Assembly: GCA_964615375.1 (NCBI GenBank)
Contig: CAZTOW010000001.1
Coordinates: 372,001 to 436,000 of the forward strand
Direction of reading: 5' to 3'
DNA from: CAZKWG01 sp964615375
Lineage (GTDB): Bacteria; Myxococcota_A; UBA796; CAZKWG01
Length of the DNA stretch: 64,000 nucleotides
Under the pieces are notes generated by a model. It saw nothing but the letters and a program-made list of their open reading frames with translations. It was not told the origin of the DNA and searched no databases. How positions within the stretch are numbered: the stretch's first letter is position 1; each line of letters opens with the position of its first letter. Below are positions 40,136-55,000 of the stretch, piece by piece. Position numbers and translations under genes: made by a program.

Positions 40136-41227
40136 ATGGAGCGGATGGAGTGGTCTCAGATCGCCTTTGCGTTCGCGCTCGTCTGCGCGGCCATCCCGCC
40201 CCTCTCGCTGTTCTACAGCCTCAAGCCCGCCGGGACCTACGAGGGCGTGCCCTACACCCTGGCCGCGAAGAAGGGCGGCAAGGGGCCCCGCTTCGTCTCG
40301 CTGGGGATGCCGCTGCCCTGCGGGGTGCCCTTCGAGCTCGAGTCGGAGGGGGTGATGGAGCGGGTGGGAGCGCGCGTGGGTCTGTTCAAGGAGCAGCAGA
40401 CCGGGGACGCCGAGTTCGACGCGGCGGTCTACATCTCCTGCGACCGCCCCACCCTCGGGCGCCTCCTGGCCTCCCGGCCCGAGGCGCGGCGGATCATCCT
40501 GGAGATCCTGCGCTCGGGCGCGCGCCGGGTCTTCTGCGACGGGCGCGAGATCCGCGTCGTCCGCATGCACCAGACGGAGCCCTCGCCTCCCGACTTCCCC
40601 CGGCTCCTGGAGCTGCGGGCCCAGCTCCTCCCGCTGGTCCGGGCGTTTGAGGCCAGCGGGGCGGAGGGGCTGCCGGTCCGGCTGCTCGCGCTCCAGAGCT
40701 TCTGCTGCTTCGTCGGCATCTACGCCATCGGCTCCGCCATCCCCTGGATGGGCTTCCTGCCCACGCGGATCCTGGAGCGGGCCGCGCTGGCGCCCCCCGC
40801 GGCGGTCATGGGCGTCGCCGCGACGTTGATCTGCGGGATGGTCTTCGCCAGCCTCGCCCGCACCGGGCGCACCGCGCGCCAGGCGCTCCCGTGGATGGTG
40901 ATGTTCCTGTGCGGGGTGGGCCCGGCCTCATACCAGGCCTCTGTGGAGATCAACACCCGCCTGGACCGCGCGGAGCCCGCCACCCTGCGGTGCGAGGTGG
41001 CGAAGGTGGAGGAGTTCCGGCGTGCGAGCGTCTGGGACAACCGGGTGACCCTCGGCCCGTGCCAGCACGCCGTGGGCGACGCCCCCTCCGAGAGCGTTGT
41101 GGCGCCCGCGGCCCTGACCCTCGACTACAAGCCCTTCCGCCAGGTCGAGGAGGGCGGTGAGCTGCTCCTGATCCTGTCCCCGGGCGCCCTGGACGCCGCC
41201 TGGGTGCGCGACGCCCGGCCTATCTGA
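40136..41227 (+). CDS. Membrane protein of unknown function, tandem paralogue 1
   Basis: The 363-residue protein has an N-terminal membrane helix (~8-28), a soluble domain (~30-175) and three hydrophobic segments between ~180 and 255, then a C-terminal soluble part ending in LLLILSPGALDAAWVRD. I recognise no family. The next gene has the same plan and shares the motif EQQTGDAEFDAAVYISCD (here) / EHQTGDLAFDQSVYVESD (there), so the pair arose by duplication. The ATG has GGAGAGGAG upstream. It is followed three bases later by the paralogue. Confidence 0.75.
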   Translation: MERMEWSQIAFAFALVCAAIPPLSLFYSLKPAGTYEGVPYTLAAKKGGKGPRFVSLGMPLPCGVPFELESEGVMERVGARVGLFKEQQTGDAEFDAAVYISCDRPTLGRLLASRPEARRIILEILRSGARRVFCDGREIRVVRMHQTEPSPPDFPRLLELRAQLLPLVRAFEASGAEGLPVRLLALQSFCCFVGIYAIGSAIPWMGFLPTRILERAALAPPAAVMGVAATLICGMVFASLARTGRTARQALPWMVMFLCGVGPASYQASVEINTRLDRAEPATLRCEVAKVEEFRRASVWDNRVTLGPCQHAVGDAPSESVVAPAALTLDYKPFRQVEEGGELLLILSPGALDAAWVRDARPI

Positions 41228-41236
41228 GAGGTGATG

Positions 41237-42247
41237 ATGGACGTCCCCTGGAACCTCGTGGCGCTGGCGCTCTGGCTCTTCCTGCTGGCCACCCGGCATC
41301 GCGGGCGGCAGCGGCAGATCACCCGGAGCGGCGCGCTGGGCTTCGCGCTGCCCATCCCGCTCCAGTTCGAGCTGAGGCGCGAGACCTGGGAGGACCGGCT
41401 GTGGAAGGCGACCGGCTTCACCCGCGAGCACCAGACGGGGGACCTAGCCTTCGACCAGTCGGTCTACGTGGAGAGCGATCACCTGGGCCTTCACCAGCTC
41501 CTCCGCCGGGACTTCACGGCGCGCGCGGCGGCGAGGGCCCTCCTCGAGAGCGGGGCCGAGGCGGTGTGGGGGGACGGCGAGAGCATCTGGGTCCGCCGCA
41601 AGAAGGGGGGGCCCCAGGTGGGGGACGGCGAGCGGCTCCAGGACCTGGCGCGCGCGCTCCAGCCCTTGCGCGGCGCGGCCGGGCACCGGACGCAGGACGT
41701 TGGCGTCACGCGGGTCTGGCTGATCGAGGCGCTCAGCCTGCTCCTCGTCGCCTACGCGATCGTCCACGTCTTCCACTGGGGGCGCTCCCCCGTCCCCCGC
41801 GAGGTCGACGCCCTGGCCCTGCTCCGGCCGGCGGTTCAGCTCGGCGGGGTGGGCCTCATCACCTTCGCCGCGCTGGGTGTGCTCCTGCTCCACGGCACCT
41901 CTCGCGGGCACCGGACCCTGGTCCACAGCCTCGGGATCGTGGCCCTGGCCTCACCGATGGCGGCCTTCCAGGGGGCCTCGGACCTGAACTGGCTGCTGGA
42001 CCTCGAGCCCGCCGAGGAGCTGCGCTGCGAGGTGAGGAGCCGCGAGGTCGAGCGCCAGAGCAAGGGCGTGGTCCGCTACCGCCTGGAGCTCCGGGGCTGC
42101 GAGGGCGCCGGGGCCGGGCGGATCACCCGCTGGATCTACGTGGAGGAGGAGCTCTTCGAGACGCTGAAGGTCGGAGACACCCTCGTCGGCCTGGTGCGCC
42201 CGGGGGCGCTGGGCATCCCCTGGTTCCAGAGCCGGTGGGGCATTTAG
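41237..42247 (+). CDS. Membrane protein of unknown function, tandem paralogue 2
   Basis: The product (336 residues) resembles the preceding gene in order and motifs: an N-terminal helix, the shared QTGD-x-x-FD-x-x-VY motif near residue 67, central hydrophobic segments, and an end motif VGLVRPGALGIPW like the SPGALDAAW of the first. Three start codons in a row are possible (GTG 41231, ATG 41234, ATG 41237). I use the last because the GAGAGG site then has a normal spacing. Its stop codon overlaps the stop of the convergent gene at 42244. Confidence 0.75.
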   Translation: MDVPWNLVALALWLFLLATRHRGRQRQITRSGALGFALPIPLQFELRRETWEDRLWKATGFTREHQTGDLAFDQSVYVESDHLGLHQLLRRDFTARAAARALLESGAEAVWGDGESIWVRRKKGGPQVGDGERLQDLARALQPLRGAAGHRTQDVGVTRVWLIEALSLLLVAYAIVHVFHWGRSPVPREVDALALLRPAVQLGGVGLITFAALGVLLLHGTSRGHRTLVHSLGIVALASPMAAFQGASDLNWLLDLEPAEELRCEVRSREVERQSKGVVRYRLELRGCEGAGAGRITRWIYVEEELFETLKVGDTLVGLVRPGALGIPWFQSRWGI

Positions 42248-43077
42248 AGGTCGGGGTGGGCGGGGAGGGGGATCCCGGCGGCCGCGGCGATCGCCGCGCG
42301 CATCAGCCAGCCGTCGTAGGCCCCGTCGGCGCGGTCTCCCAGGGCCAGCTGCTGCAGGGGGCGCCCGGTGCCGCGCTCGAGGACGAGCACGCTCCCCAGG
42401 GGGCGCCAGGTCGCGAGCGCGATCCACCCACGGTCATCGCAGCTCCCGTCCGCGAGCTGCGGCCCGCAGGTGCTGAGGACGCCTTCCCCCTGGAAGAAGG
42501 TCTCCGGATCGAGGAGCAGGGGCGTGCGCCAGCCGTCGGGGAGGAGGATCATGTCCTCCTTGATATGGGCGGCTCCTGGGCGGCTCACCAACGCCTCCCG
42601 GAGCGCGTCTGTGCTGGGCAGCTCGCCCAGGTAGGCGCCCTCGGGCGGCCCGAGGAGCGCGGTCTGGAGGCGCGCGCTGAGATCGTATCCAGGGTCGCGC
42701 CCGAGGAGGAAGATCAGCTCGGAGGCGGAGCCCAGGCAGGACGCGGAGAGGGGCGGGTAGTAGCGGCCGGGGTCGACCAGGCCACGGAACCCCAGCGGGT
42801 CCTGCGCGCGCCGCCAGTCGGTGAGCGCGCCTGTCCCCCGATCCCTCGCGGCCTGCGCGGCCCCCGCGGCGAAGCCGAGGAGGGGAGGGGAGCTGAACAG
42901 CAGCACCGCGAGCCCTGGGAGGATCAGCGTCGGCAAGCGAAGGCAGAGGAGCGCCATCCCGGCGAAAACCACGAGCCAGAGCAGCAGGACCCCATCTTGG
43001 AAACAGGCCCCGATCCCCAGCGTGACGAGCGGCGTCCAGGGGAAGAGTTGGGCCCACAGGGGGGCGCGCTCGCTCAC
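42244..43077 (-). CDS. Membrane protein of unknown function
   Basis: The 277-residue protein has three hydrophobic segments in the first 75 residues and then a soluble domain with two Cys pairs (LSASCLGSASE, LSTCGPQLADGSCDD). It ends in a part with a processing-enzyme-like composition but no motif I know. It starts at GTG 43077, overlapping the upstream gene stop by four bases (GTGA), so it is coupled to the gene at 43074-43553. Confidence 0.7.
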   Translation of the reverse strand: MSERAPLWAQLFPWTPLVTLGIGACFQDGVLLLWLVVFAGMALLCLRLPTLILPGLAVLLFSSPPLLGFAAGAAQAARDRGTGALTDWRRAQDPLGFRGLVDPGRYYPPLSASCLGSASELIFLLGRDPGYDLSARLQTALLGPPEGAYLGELPSTDALREALVSRPGAAHIKEDMILLPDGWRTPLLLDPETFFQGEGVLSTCGPQLADGSCDDRGWIALATWRPLGSVLVLERGTGRPLQQLALGDRADGAYDGWLMRAAIAAAAGIPLPAHPDL

Positions 43078-43553
43078 CCCCGGCTTCCGTCCCGCGGCTC
43101 GCTCAGGGCGTCGTCCAGCACGGACGCGACCTCGCCGAGCTGGCGGGCGAGCTCACGCTCCTCGGCGGAGGTGGGGCGGCGCGCGACGGCGAAGCCGAGC
43201 AGGCCGAGGCCCAGGCCCGTGAGGCCGACGTAGAGGGCGGTCTTGGAGAAGAGGGCGCCGAGCACGGCGACGAGCCCGGCGAGGGCGCAGCCGAGGCCGA
43301 CGAGCCCGCGCCGGAGCGAGACATAAGCCGGCTCCCCATAGAGGCGCGCCTGGAGACCGCCCTCGGCGTGGTCCTCCAGCGTCAGCTCGAGCCGCACCCG
43401 GTCCTGGACCCGCCAGACGTGGTAGCGCGCCGGGTCGTCCCCCCAGGCCCAGGGTCCGCCGATGCGCCGGGCGAGGCGGTTGGAGAGGAGATCCTTGCTG
43501 GTGCCCTCGCGCGCGGGGACCTTCCAGACGGTGCGGGTGCTGGGAGCGCTCAT
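43074..43553 (-). CDS. Small membrane protein of unknown function
   Basis: The 159-residue protein has a soluble N-terminal domain (~1-75, RVRLELTLEDHAEGGLQAR), two adjacent membrane helices (~82-122) and a charged C-terminal helix (EERELARQLGEVASVLDDAL). No family is recognised. It and the downstream gene form a two-gene minus-strand unit with a GTGA overlap. Confidence 0.7.
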   Translation of the reverse strand: MSAPSTRTVWKVPAREGTSKDLLSNRLARRIGGPWAWGDDPARYHVWRVQDRVRLELTLEDHAEGGLQARLYGEPAYVSLRRGLVGLGCALAGLVAVLGALFSKTALYVGLTGLGLGLLGFAVARRPTSAEERELARQLGEVASVLDDALSEPRDGSRG

Positions 43554-43693
43554 CCCGCTGGACTAGCCTGATGAGCGCGGATGTCCAGCCCAGGGCGGGC
43601 TCCACGCTCACGCAATCCTCATGTTCGCCTGCGCCCACCCTCACGGGCGGGGGTGACCTTGTAGACGTGCGATGCCGCACGCTGGAGGTCCCG

Positions 43694-44080
43694 ATGAGCG
43701 TCAAGTCTCTGTCCCTGGTCCTGGTCGCCCTGCTCTCGCTGCCCGCCGTCGCGGGGGACGCCGACGACAGGTCACCTCGCCGCGAGGAGTCGAGCGGTGA
43801 GGCCATCGGCCTGGAGCAGGTCCCCGAGCCGGTCCGCGCCTCGCTGGCGAAGATCTTCCCCGAGTCCACCCTGCTGTCCGCCTCGCTGGAGGACGGGCTC
43901 TACGACGTGCGCGTGCTGACCCGCGAGGGGACCCGCCTGGAGGTCCACGTCCAGGGCGACGGCAGCAAGGTGCGCGTGCAGCGCGCCCTCGGCCGCGAGG
44001 GCGAGCGCGAGGAGCACCATGAGGGCCGTGAGGAGCACCGCGAGGGCTGCGAGCGCGGCGAGCAGGAGGACGACGACTGA
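43694..44080 (+). CDS. Small exported PepSY-like protein with acidic His/Glu-rich tail
   Basis: The 128-residue protein has a signal peptide (cleavage near AVAGDA). The middle (~40-95) fits the PepSY-like/DUF2874 pattern: VPEPVRASLAKIFPES, then strands with YDVRVLTREGTRLEVHV and GDGSKV. The tail is very rich in Glu, Asp and His (EREEHHEGREEHREGC), so it may bind metal ions. Periplasmic PepSY-like proteins are often small inhibitors or sensors. The ATG has GGAGG upstream. Confidence 0.75.
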   Translation: MSVKSLSLVLVALLSLPAVAGDADDRSPRREESSGEAIGLEQVPEPVRASLAKIFPESTLLSASLEDGLYDVRVLTREGTRLEVHVQGDGSKVRVQRALGREGEREEHHEGREEHREGCERGEQEDDD

Positions 44081-44158
44081 GCGCGCCAGGGCGCCGGCCC
44101 TGGTCGGCGCCCGCGGTGTGCTTAAATTGACCCTTCAGCGCGAGCCGGAGGGCAGGCC

Positions 44159-44497
44159 ATGAGCGCGCCGGTACAGCTCGAGGCGGTCGTGCGGGGCGGG
44201 CGCCACGCGGGCCTGGAGGCCGCGCAGGAGGCGCTCTCCGAGGCGGGCGTGACCCTGCTGGACGTCCACCTCTACAGCGACCTGAGCGCCTGCCTGGTCC
44301 TCGAGCTCGCGGGGCGCCAGGGGCCCCGGCTGGCCGAGGCCCTGCTCACCCGGGGCGTCACCCTGGACGAGCCCTCGCGGGCCCGGCTGATCGGGCTGGT
44401 CAGCGAAGGGGATCGGGAGCTGGCCGGGACCCTGGCCCTCCTCTTCGCGGGGGGCCGGGGTGACCTGCGTCGGGAGACGCCGGCCGTGCCCGGCTGA
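44159..44497 (+). CDS. Small cytoplasmic protein of unknown function
   Basis: The 112-residue protein has no signal or membrane segment. Its first 75 residues alternate strands and helices (LEAVVRGG, HAGLEAAQEALSEAG, VTLLDVHLY, ACLVLELAG), like a ferredoxin-like or ACT-type domain, but no diagnostic motif is present. The ATG has GGAGG, and TGCTTAAAT about 30 bases upstream could be an extended -10 element. A strong hairpin spans its stop codon. Confidence 0.65.
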   Translation: MSAPVQLEAVVRGGRHAGLEAAQEALSEAGVTLLDVHLYSDLSACLVLELAGRQGPRLAEALLTRGVTLDEPSRARLIGLVSEGDRELAGTLALLFAGGRGDLRRETPAVPG

Positions 44498-44508
44498 GCA
44501 CGGCCGGC
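44479..44508. terminator. Strong hairpin between convergent genes
   Basis: A perfect 11-bp stem (GCCGGCCGTGC / GCACGGCCGGC) with an 8-base loop overlaps the stop codon at 44495-44497 and lies 14 bases before the convergent stop at 44522. It has no T-run, but its position suits a bidirectional terminator. Confidence 0.55.
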
Positions 44509-44521
44509 AGACAGCTCGCGC

Positions 44522-50542
<6,021 letters not shown>

Positions 50543-50879
50543 GGGTGGTGCCTCGATCGGTGCGGGCTGGGGAGTGTACAGGAGAGCGGGTGCCAGGTGC
50601 CGATGGCCCCTCTTTCACTCGTGAGAACAGCTCGTCCAACGCGGCGTGTCGGCAGCGACGAGATTAAACTAATATAATAAGACGATTCAAATGTCCCTGG
50701 TGGGCTGGCTCGTCCTTTGCTGCGATGGACGCCCAGAATCTCGGGGGGTACTCCACGCGCCTCGCTCCGGGAGGAGCTGGAGCGGGGTGCCAGAGAGAAA
50801 GAGCACGACGCCCGCCGGTGGCGCCGTTGAGACCCAGGGGCGCTCAGAGTACACTGAGCCTCAATTCCCGAGGTCCGCC
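50543..50879. other. Divergent intergenic region with AT-rich island
   Basis: These 337 bases lie between the divergent giant TSP3 gene and the lipoprotein gene at 50880. I see no convincing coding frame. An AT-rich stretch at 50661-50690 stands out: it holds a perfect TATAAT on the plus strand (50673-50678). On the minus strand it holds TTGAAT-N17-TTAATC (50662-50690). These could start divergent transcripts. Confidence 0.5.
50827..50855 (+). promoter_or_regulatory. Sigma-70 type promoter for the 50880 lipoprotein gene
   Basis: TTGAGA (50827-50832) and TACACT (50850-50855) are spaced by exactly 17 bases, 24 bases before the ATG, leaving room for a short leader with GAGG as ribosome-binding site. 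This is the best-formed promoter in the window. Confidence 0.6.
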
Positions 50880-52028
50880 ATGTCCCGGTACGCGCCCCTG
50901 TGCGGCCTGCTCGCCCTCTCCTGCAGCGACCCGCCGAGCGCGCCCGCGCCGGCCACACCGGAGCCCGCCGCGCCTGCGCCCCCCGCGCCTGCGCCGGCCG
51001 CGCCGGCCACGCCGGAGCCCGCCGCGCCCGCGCCCACCGGCCAGTCGCTGGTCATGCTCGCCCCCGTAGAGCAGGGCTGCGCGTTGCGGCGCCTGAACAT
51101 CGACAGCGGCGCCAGCGCCGATCTGGCCCTCTTCTCGCAGGGCTGCGTCGGCGGACGGGTCTACTGGGCCCCCGACGCCAGCCGGGCCCTGGTCTGGTTC
51201 GACCCCCGCGCGGTCTACACCCACGGGTACGGCAGCGCCAACGCCTCGCCGCCGCGCTACGAGGCTGAGACCCCCGACTTCGCGACCGCCTCGCGCTTCC
51301 TGCTGGTCACCCTGGCCACGGGTGAGGTGCGCGAGCTCCCCGCCCCCGCCGGCCCCGGCGAGCTCGAGCGCGTGGGCCTGGACGGCGGCGGCCGGATCCT
51401 GGCGCTCACCCTGGAGAGCCTGGAGGAGGATCGGATCGTGGGCGGCGCCGTCCAGGTGGACGGTCAGGCCGTGGCGATCCCCGAGGGCGAGGAGGGGCTG
51501 CCAGCCCTGGCCCACGCCCTCTCGCTGGAGGGGGAGGCCTGGCGGCGGATCGAGAGCGCGGCCACCACCACCGGCTGGGACTACGCGGGCGGCACTGGCG
51601 TGCTCCAGGCGGCGCGCGGGCTCGGCCAGAGCAGCGTCGAGCTGCTCAGCTCACGGGGTGGGCTCGAGCCGCTCCTGCCCGAGCAGGCCGTGGTCCTGGC
51701 CACCCAGCGCCCCGCGAACCTCGGGCCCGACGACGGGGAGTGGGGGCGGACGCTGAACGAGGGAGCCCCGCTCTTCGCCTGGCAGGTCGTGGGGGAGTTC
51801 ACCCACTTCACCGGGCTCATGCGCTGGGGCGAGCCGCCCGCGCCGCTCCCCGGCCTGGAGTTCACTGACGGCGAGCTGGTCGGGCTGCAGCTCCGCGGGC
51901 CGCTGATCCTGGTGGCGGGCAGCGAGGTCGGCACGCACCCTCGCCTCTACGACGCCCGGACGCGCCGCCTGGTCTTCTCCTCGGACGAGGCGCGGGCGGT
52001 CACCTTCTGGCCGGTGTCGGGGGGCTGA
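50880..52028 (+). CDS. Lipoprotein with Pro/Ala linker, beta-propeller-like body
   Basis: The 382-residue protein has a lipobox ALSC (Cys15), followed by a long Pro/Ala linker (~20-55; PAPATPEPAAPAPPAP type, coded by a repeated DNA segment) that would span the periplasm or cell wall. The body (~60-382) is rich in short strands (RVYWAPDASRALVWFD, RFLLVTLATGEVREL, RLVFSSDEARAVTFW), like a TolB- or WD40-like beta-propeller, but without clear repeat motifs. Its 3' end overlaps the convergent beta-helix gene by 29 bases. Confidence 0.75.
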   Translation: MSRYAPLCGLLALSCSDPPSAPAPATPEPAAPAPPAPAPAAPATPEPAAPAPTGQSLVMLAPVEQGCALRRLNIDSGASADLALFSQGCVGGRVYWAPDASRALVWFDPRAVYTHGYGSANASPPRYEAETPDFATASRFLLVTLATGEVRELPAPAGPGELERVGLDGGGRILALTLESLEEDRIVGGAVQVDGQAVAIPEGEEGLPALAHALSLEGEAWRRIESAATTTGWDYAGGTGVLQAARGLGQSSVELLSSRGGLEPLLPEQAVVLATQRPANLGPDDGEWGRTLNEGAPLFAWQVVGEFTHFTGLMRWGEPPAPLPGLEFTDGELVGLQLRGPLILVAGSEVGTHPRLYDARTRRLVFSSDEARAVTFWPVSGG

Positions 52029-55000
52029 TCGTTGTGCTCCTGGTCCGACGCGCGACGTTGGCGCGCCGACGACAGGCCACGAGCACCGCGAGCAGGGTGA
52101 GGACGCGGGCCTCCAGGGGAGCGGTTGAGGTGGCGCAGCCCCACCCATCGTCCTTGCCCTCGACGTCGTCGCCCGTGTCGTCCGCAGGCTCGCCCTCGCC
52201 CTCGCCCTCGCCCGCGCTGTCGCCGGTCTCGTGGGTGGCGTCGGTGTCTCCGGTGTGACCCGTGTGGCCGGTGTGTCCCGTGTGGCCGGTGTCGACCGGG
52301 GTGGGGCCGACGTCGGTGACCACCCGTCCGGGGAGGTCCATCCCGTCGCAGTTCTGGTCGATCCCGTCGCCCCGTACCTCGCGGGCACCCGGAGCGACCG
52401 TCGCGTCGCCGTCATCGCAGTCGGAGGCGTCCGCGCCGTAGCCCGGCGGCGCATAGCAGGTGATTCGGGTGTCGGTGGCGTCTCCGAAGCCGTCGCCGTC
52501 CCGGTCGGCGTACCAGGTGATGGCGTCCACGGCGGTCTCCTCGTCCGTGCGCCCGTCGCAGTCCTCGTCACCTCCGCCGCAGCGCTCGTCGGCGCCGGGG
52601 GCGGTCGCGGCGTCGGCGTCGTCACAGTCGGCCGCGTTGCCCACGTAGCCCTCTGGCGCCGCGCAGGCGGTGGTGGTGTCGGTGGCGTCGCCGAAGCCGT
52701 CGCCGTCGTCGTCGGCGTACCAGGCGCTCGCGTCGGCGGCGTCGCCCTCGTCGGTCGTGCCGTCACAGTCCTCGTCACCTCCGCCGCAGATCTCGGTGGC
52801 GTCGGGCGCGCTCGTGGTGTCTCCGTCATCGCAGTCCGAGGCGTCGGCGACGTACCCGTCGGGCACGGTGCAGGCGGTGGTGGTTTCGGCGGCGTCGCCG
52901 AAGCCGTCGCCGTCCTTGTCGGCGTACCAGGTCAGGGCGTCTTCGGCGTCGTCCTCGTCGGTCGTGCCGTCACAGTCCTCGTCAACTCCGCCGCAGCGCT
53001 CGGCGGCGTCGGGCGCGGTGGTGGCGTCCTCGTCGTCGCAGTCGCCGCTCAGGGCGACGTAGCCCTCTGGGGCGTCCACCCGGGAGACCGCCGTCTCCGA
53101 GTCGCCGTAGCCGTCGCCGTCCAGGTCGGCATACCAGAGGCTGCGCGAGCTCCCCGACCAGCTCACCTCCGGGGCGCTGTCGGGTCCCCAGGCGCCGATG
53201 TCGGAGGGTCCGCCGTCCTCGTCCAGGATCGACGGGTCGCCCGCGTCGATGAGGGCGCTGGTGTCGGAGAGCCAGAGGCTGTCGTTGGAGCAGTCGCCGT
53301 CCATGCTGTACGCCACGAGGCCGGGCTCCACCACGACGTTCCCGTCCGCGGTGGGGTCGAAGGTGAAGTACCCCCCCGTGTGGGCGCTCAGGTTCTCGTA
53401 GAAGGCGTTGTAGGTGAACGTGTACGCGGTGTCCGATGAGCTGGCCATCGCGTAGACGGCGTCTCCAGACTGTGTCCAGGCGAAGAGGTTGTTCTGCCAG
53501 GTCCCGCTCCCGCCGTACGTGGTGACGGCGCCGCCGCGGACGGGCGCAGAGTTGCCCAGGAAGGTGTTGTTGGTGGCCGTGACGACCAGGTTCTCGAGGG
53601 TCAGGGCTCCCTGGCTCGCGGCGGAGTTCTCCACGAAGACGTTCCGGTTCAGCGTCAGCGTCGCCCCAGGGGACGAGTCGAGGTACACGAGGTTGGACGC
53701 GAGCTCGGCGTCGTTGGCGCAGAACCAGGAGCTCTCCAGGCTCATCGCGCTGAGGACGTTCTCGACGTACAACAGACCGTAGGTACGGGAGCTCGACGTC
53801 GGCGCGAGTGTGTTGTCGTTCGCCACCAGGCCGTCGATGGTCACGGTGCTGGACTTGCCGATGTAGATCCCGGTGCGCTGATCCTGGAGACCGGACATGT
53901 GGACGTCGGTGAGGTTCACCTCATCCCCGTTCAGGAACATCTCGTAGGTGGTCGTCGAGGCGCTCCCGGTGTTCCCGAGGAGCGAGACGTGCTCCAGATC
54001 CACCGTGTCCAGGTTTTCGACATGGATGGAGGCGTGGCTGCTGTTCTCCTCGAAGATCACGTCGTACAGGGACAGCGAGGATCCGGAGAGCATGAAGATC
54101 CCGATCTGCAGGTCCTGGTTCCCCGTGAAGTCGGACTCCTCGATGACCAGGGAGGTGCTGGACTCACCGTAGATCAGCGAGGCGAAGGTCCATTTCGTCA
54201 TCTCGTGGGGCGTGGGGTAGTCGCTCTCCTCGAAGGTGTATTTGCTGCCGCGGAGCACAGACTCGGTGATGGTGGAATTGGTGATCGTCGCGCTGGACTT
54301 GCTGTCGAGACGGATCACGGTGCCGAGCTCGGTGCCGCCGACCCCGCTGAACGCGCTGTCCTCGATGACGATAATCGCGCCGTCGTGCGCGTAGACCCCC
54401 GCGCCCGTGGTGTCCTCCCCGCCGACATCGACCATCGTGGCGCCGCGGAGGGTGAAGGTCTCCGAGCTCCAAAGGGCGAGCCCTCCAGCCGTCTCAATGA
54501 AGCTGTCGTCCGTGCTGGAGCAGGAGTATCCGCTCGTGCAGCTGATCTTGAGCGCGTGCCCCTCGCCGCCCATGAAGGTGTTCCCCTCGCTCTCGAAGGT
54601 CGTGTACGAACCCGTGGAGATGGCGGCGCCATCGGCGAGCAGGAACACGCTGTCGTGGATCGTCAGCGCGTTGGAGGGGGGGGTCTTGGAGGAGGCGCTG
54701 GCCACGTAGACGGCGTTGTTGCCTCGGTTCTCGTCGAAGGTGCTGTTCGAGATGGTGACGGTGACGTCGGACGTGGCGTAGATCGCCGAGCCCGTGGCGC
54801 TGACGTTGCCCTCGAAGTTGCTCTGGTCAACGTCCAGGCTGCCTCCCTTCATGCGGATCCCCGAGTAGGACGTGTCGCTGCGCCCGGAGTCCGTGACGGC
54901 GGCCTCGTGAAGGGTGAGCGCGCTGTCGGTGCTGTCGATGGCGGTGGTGTCGGGCGCGGAGATGGTGATGTCCTCGAGCGTGATGTCCGCGCCGTCCGTG

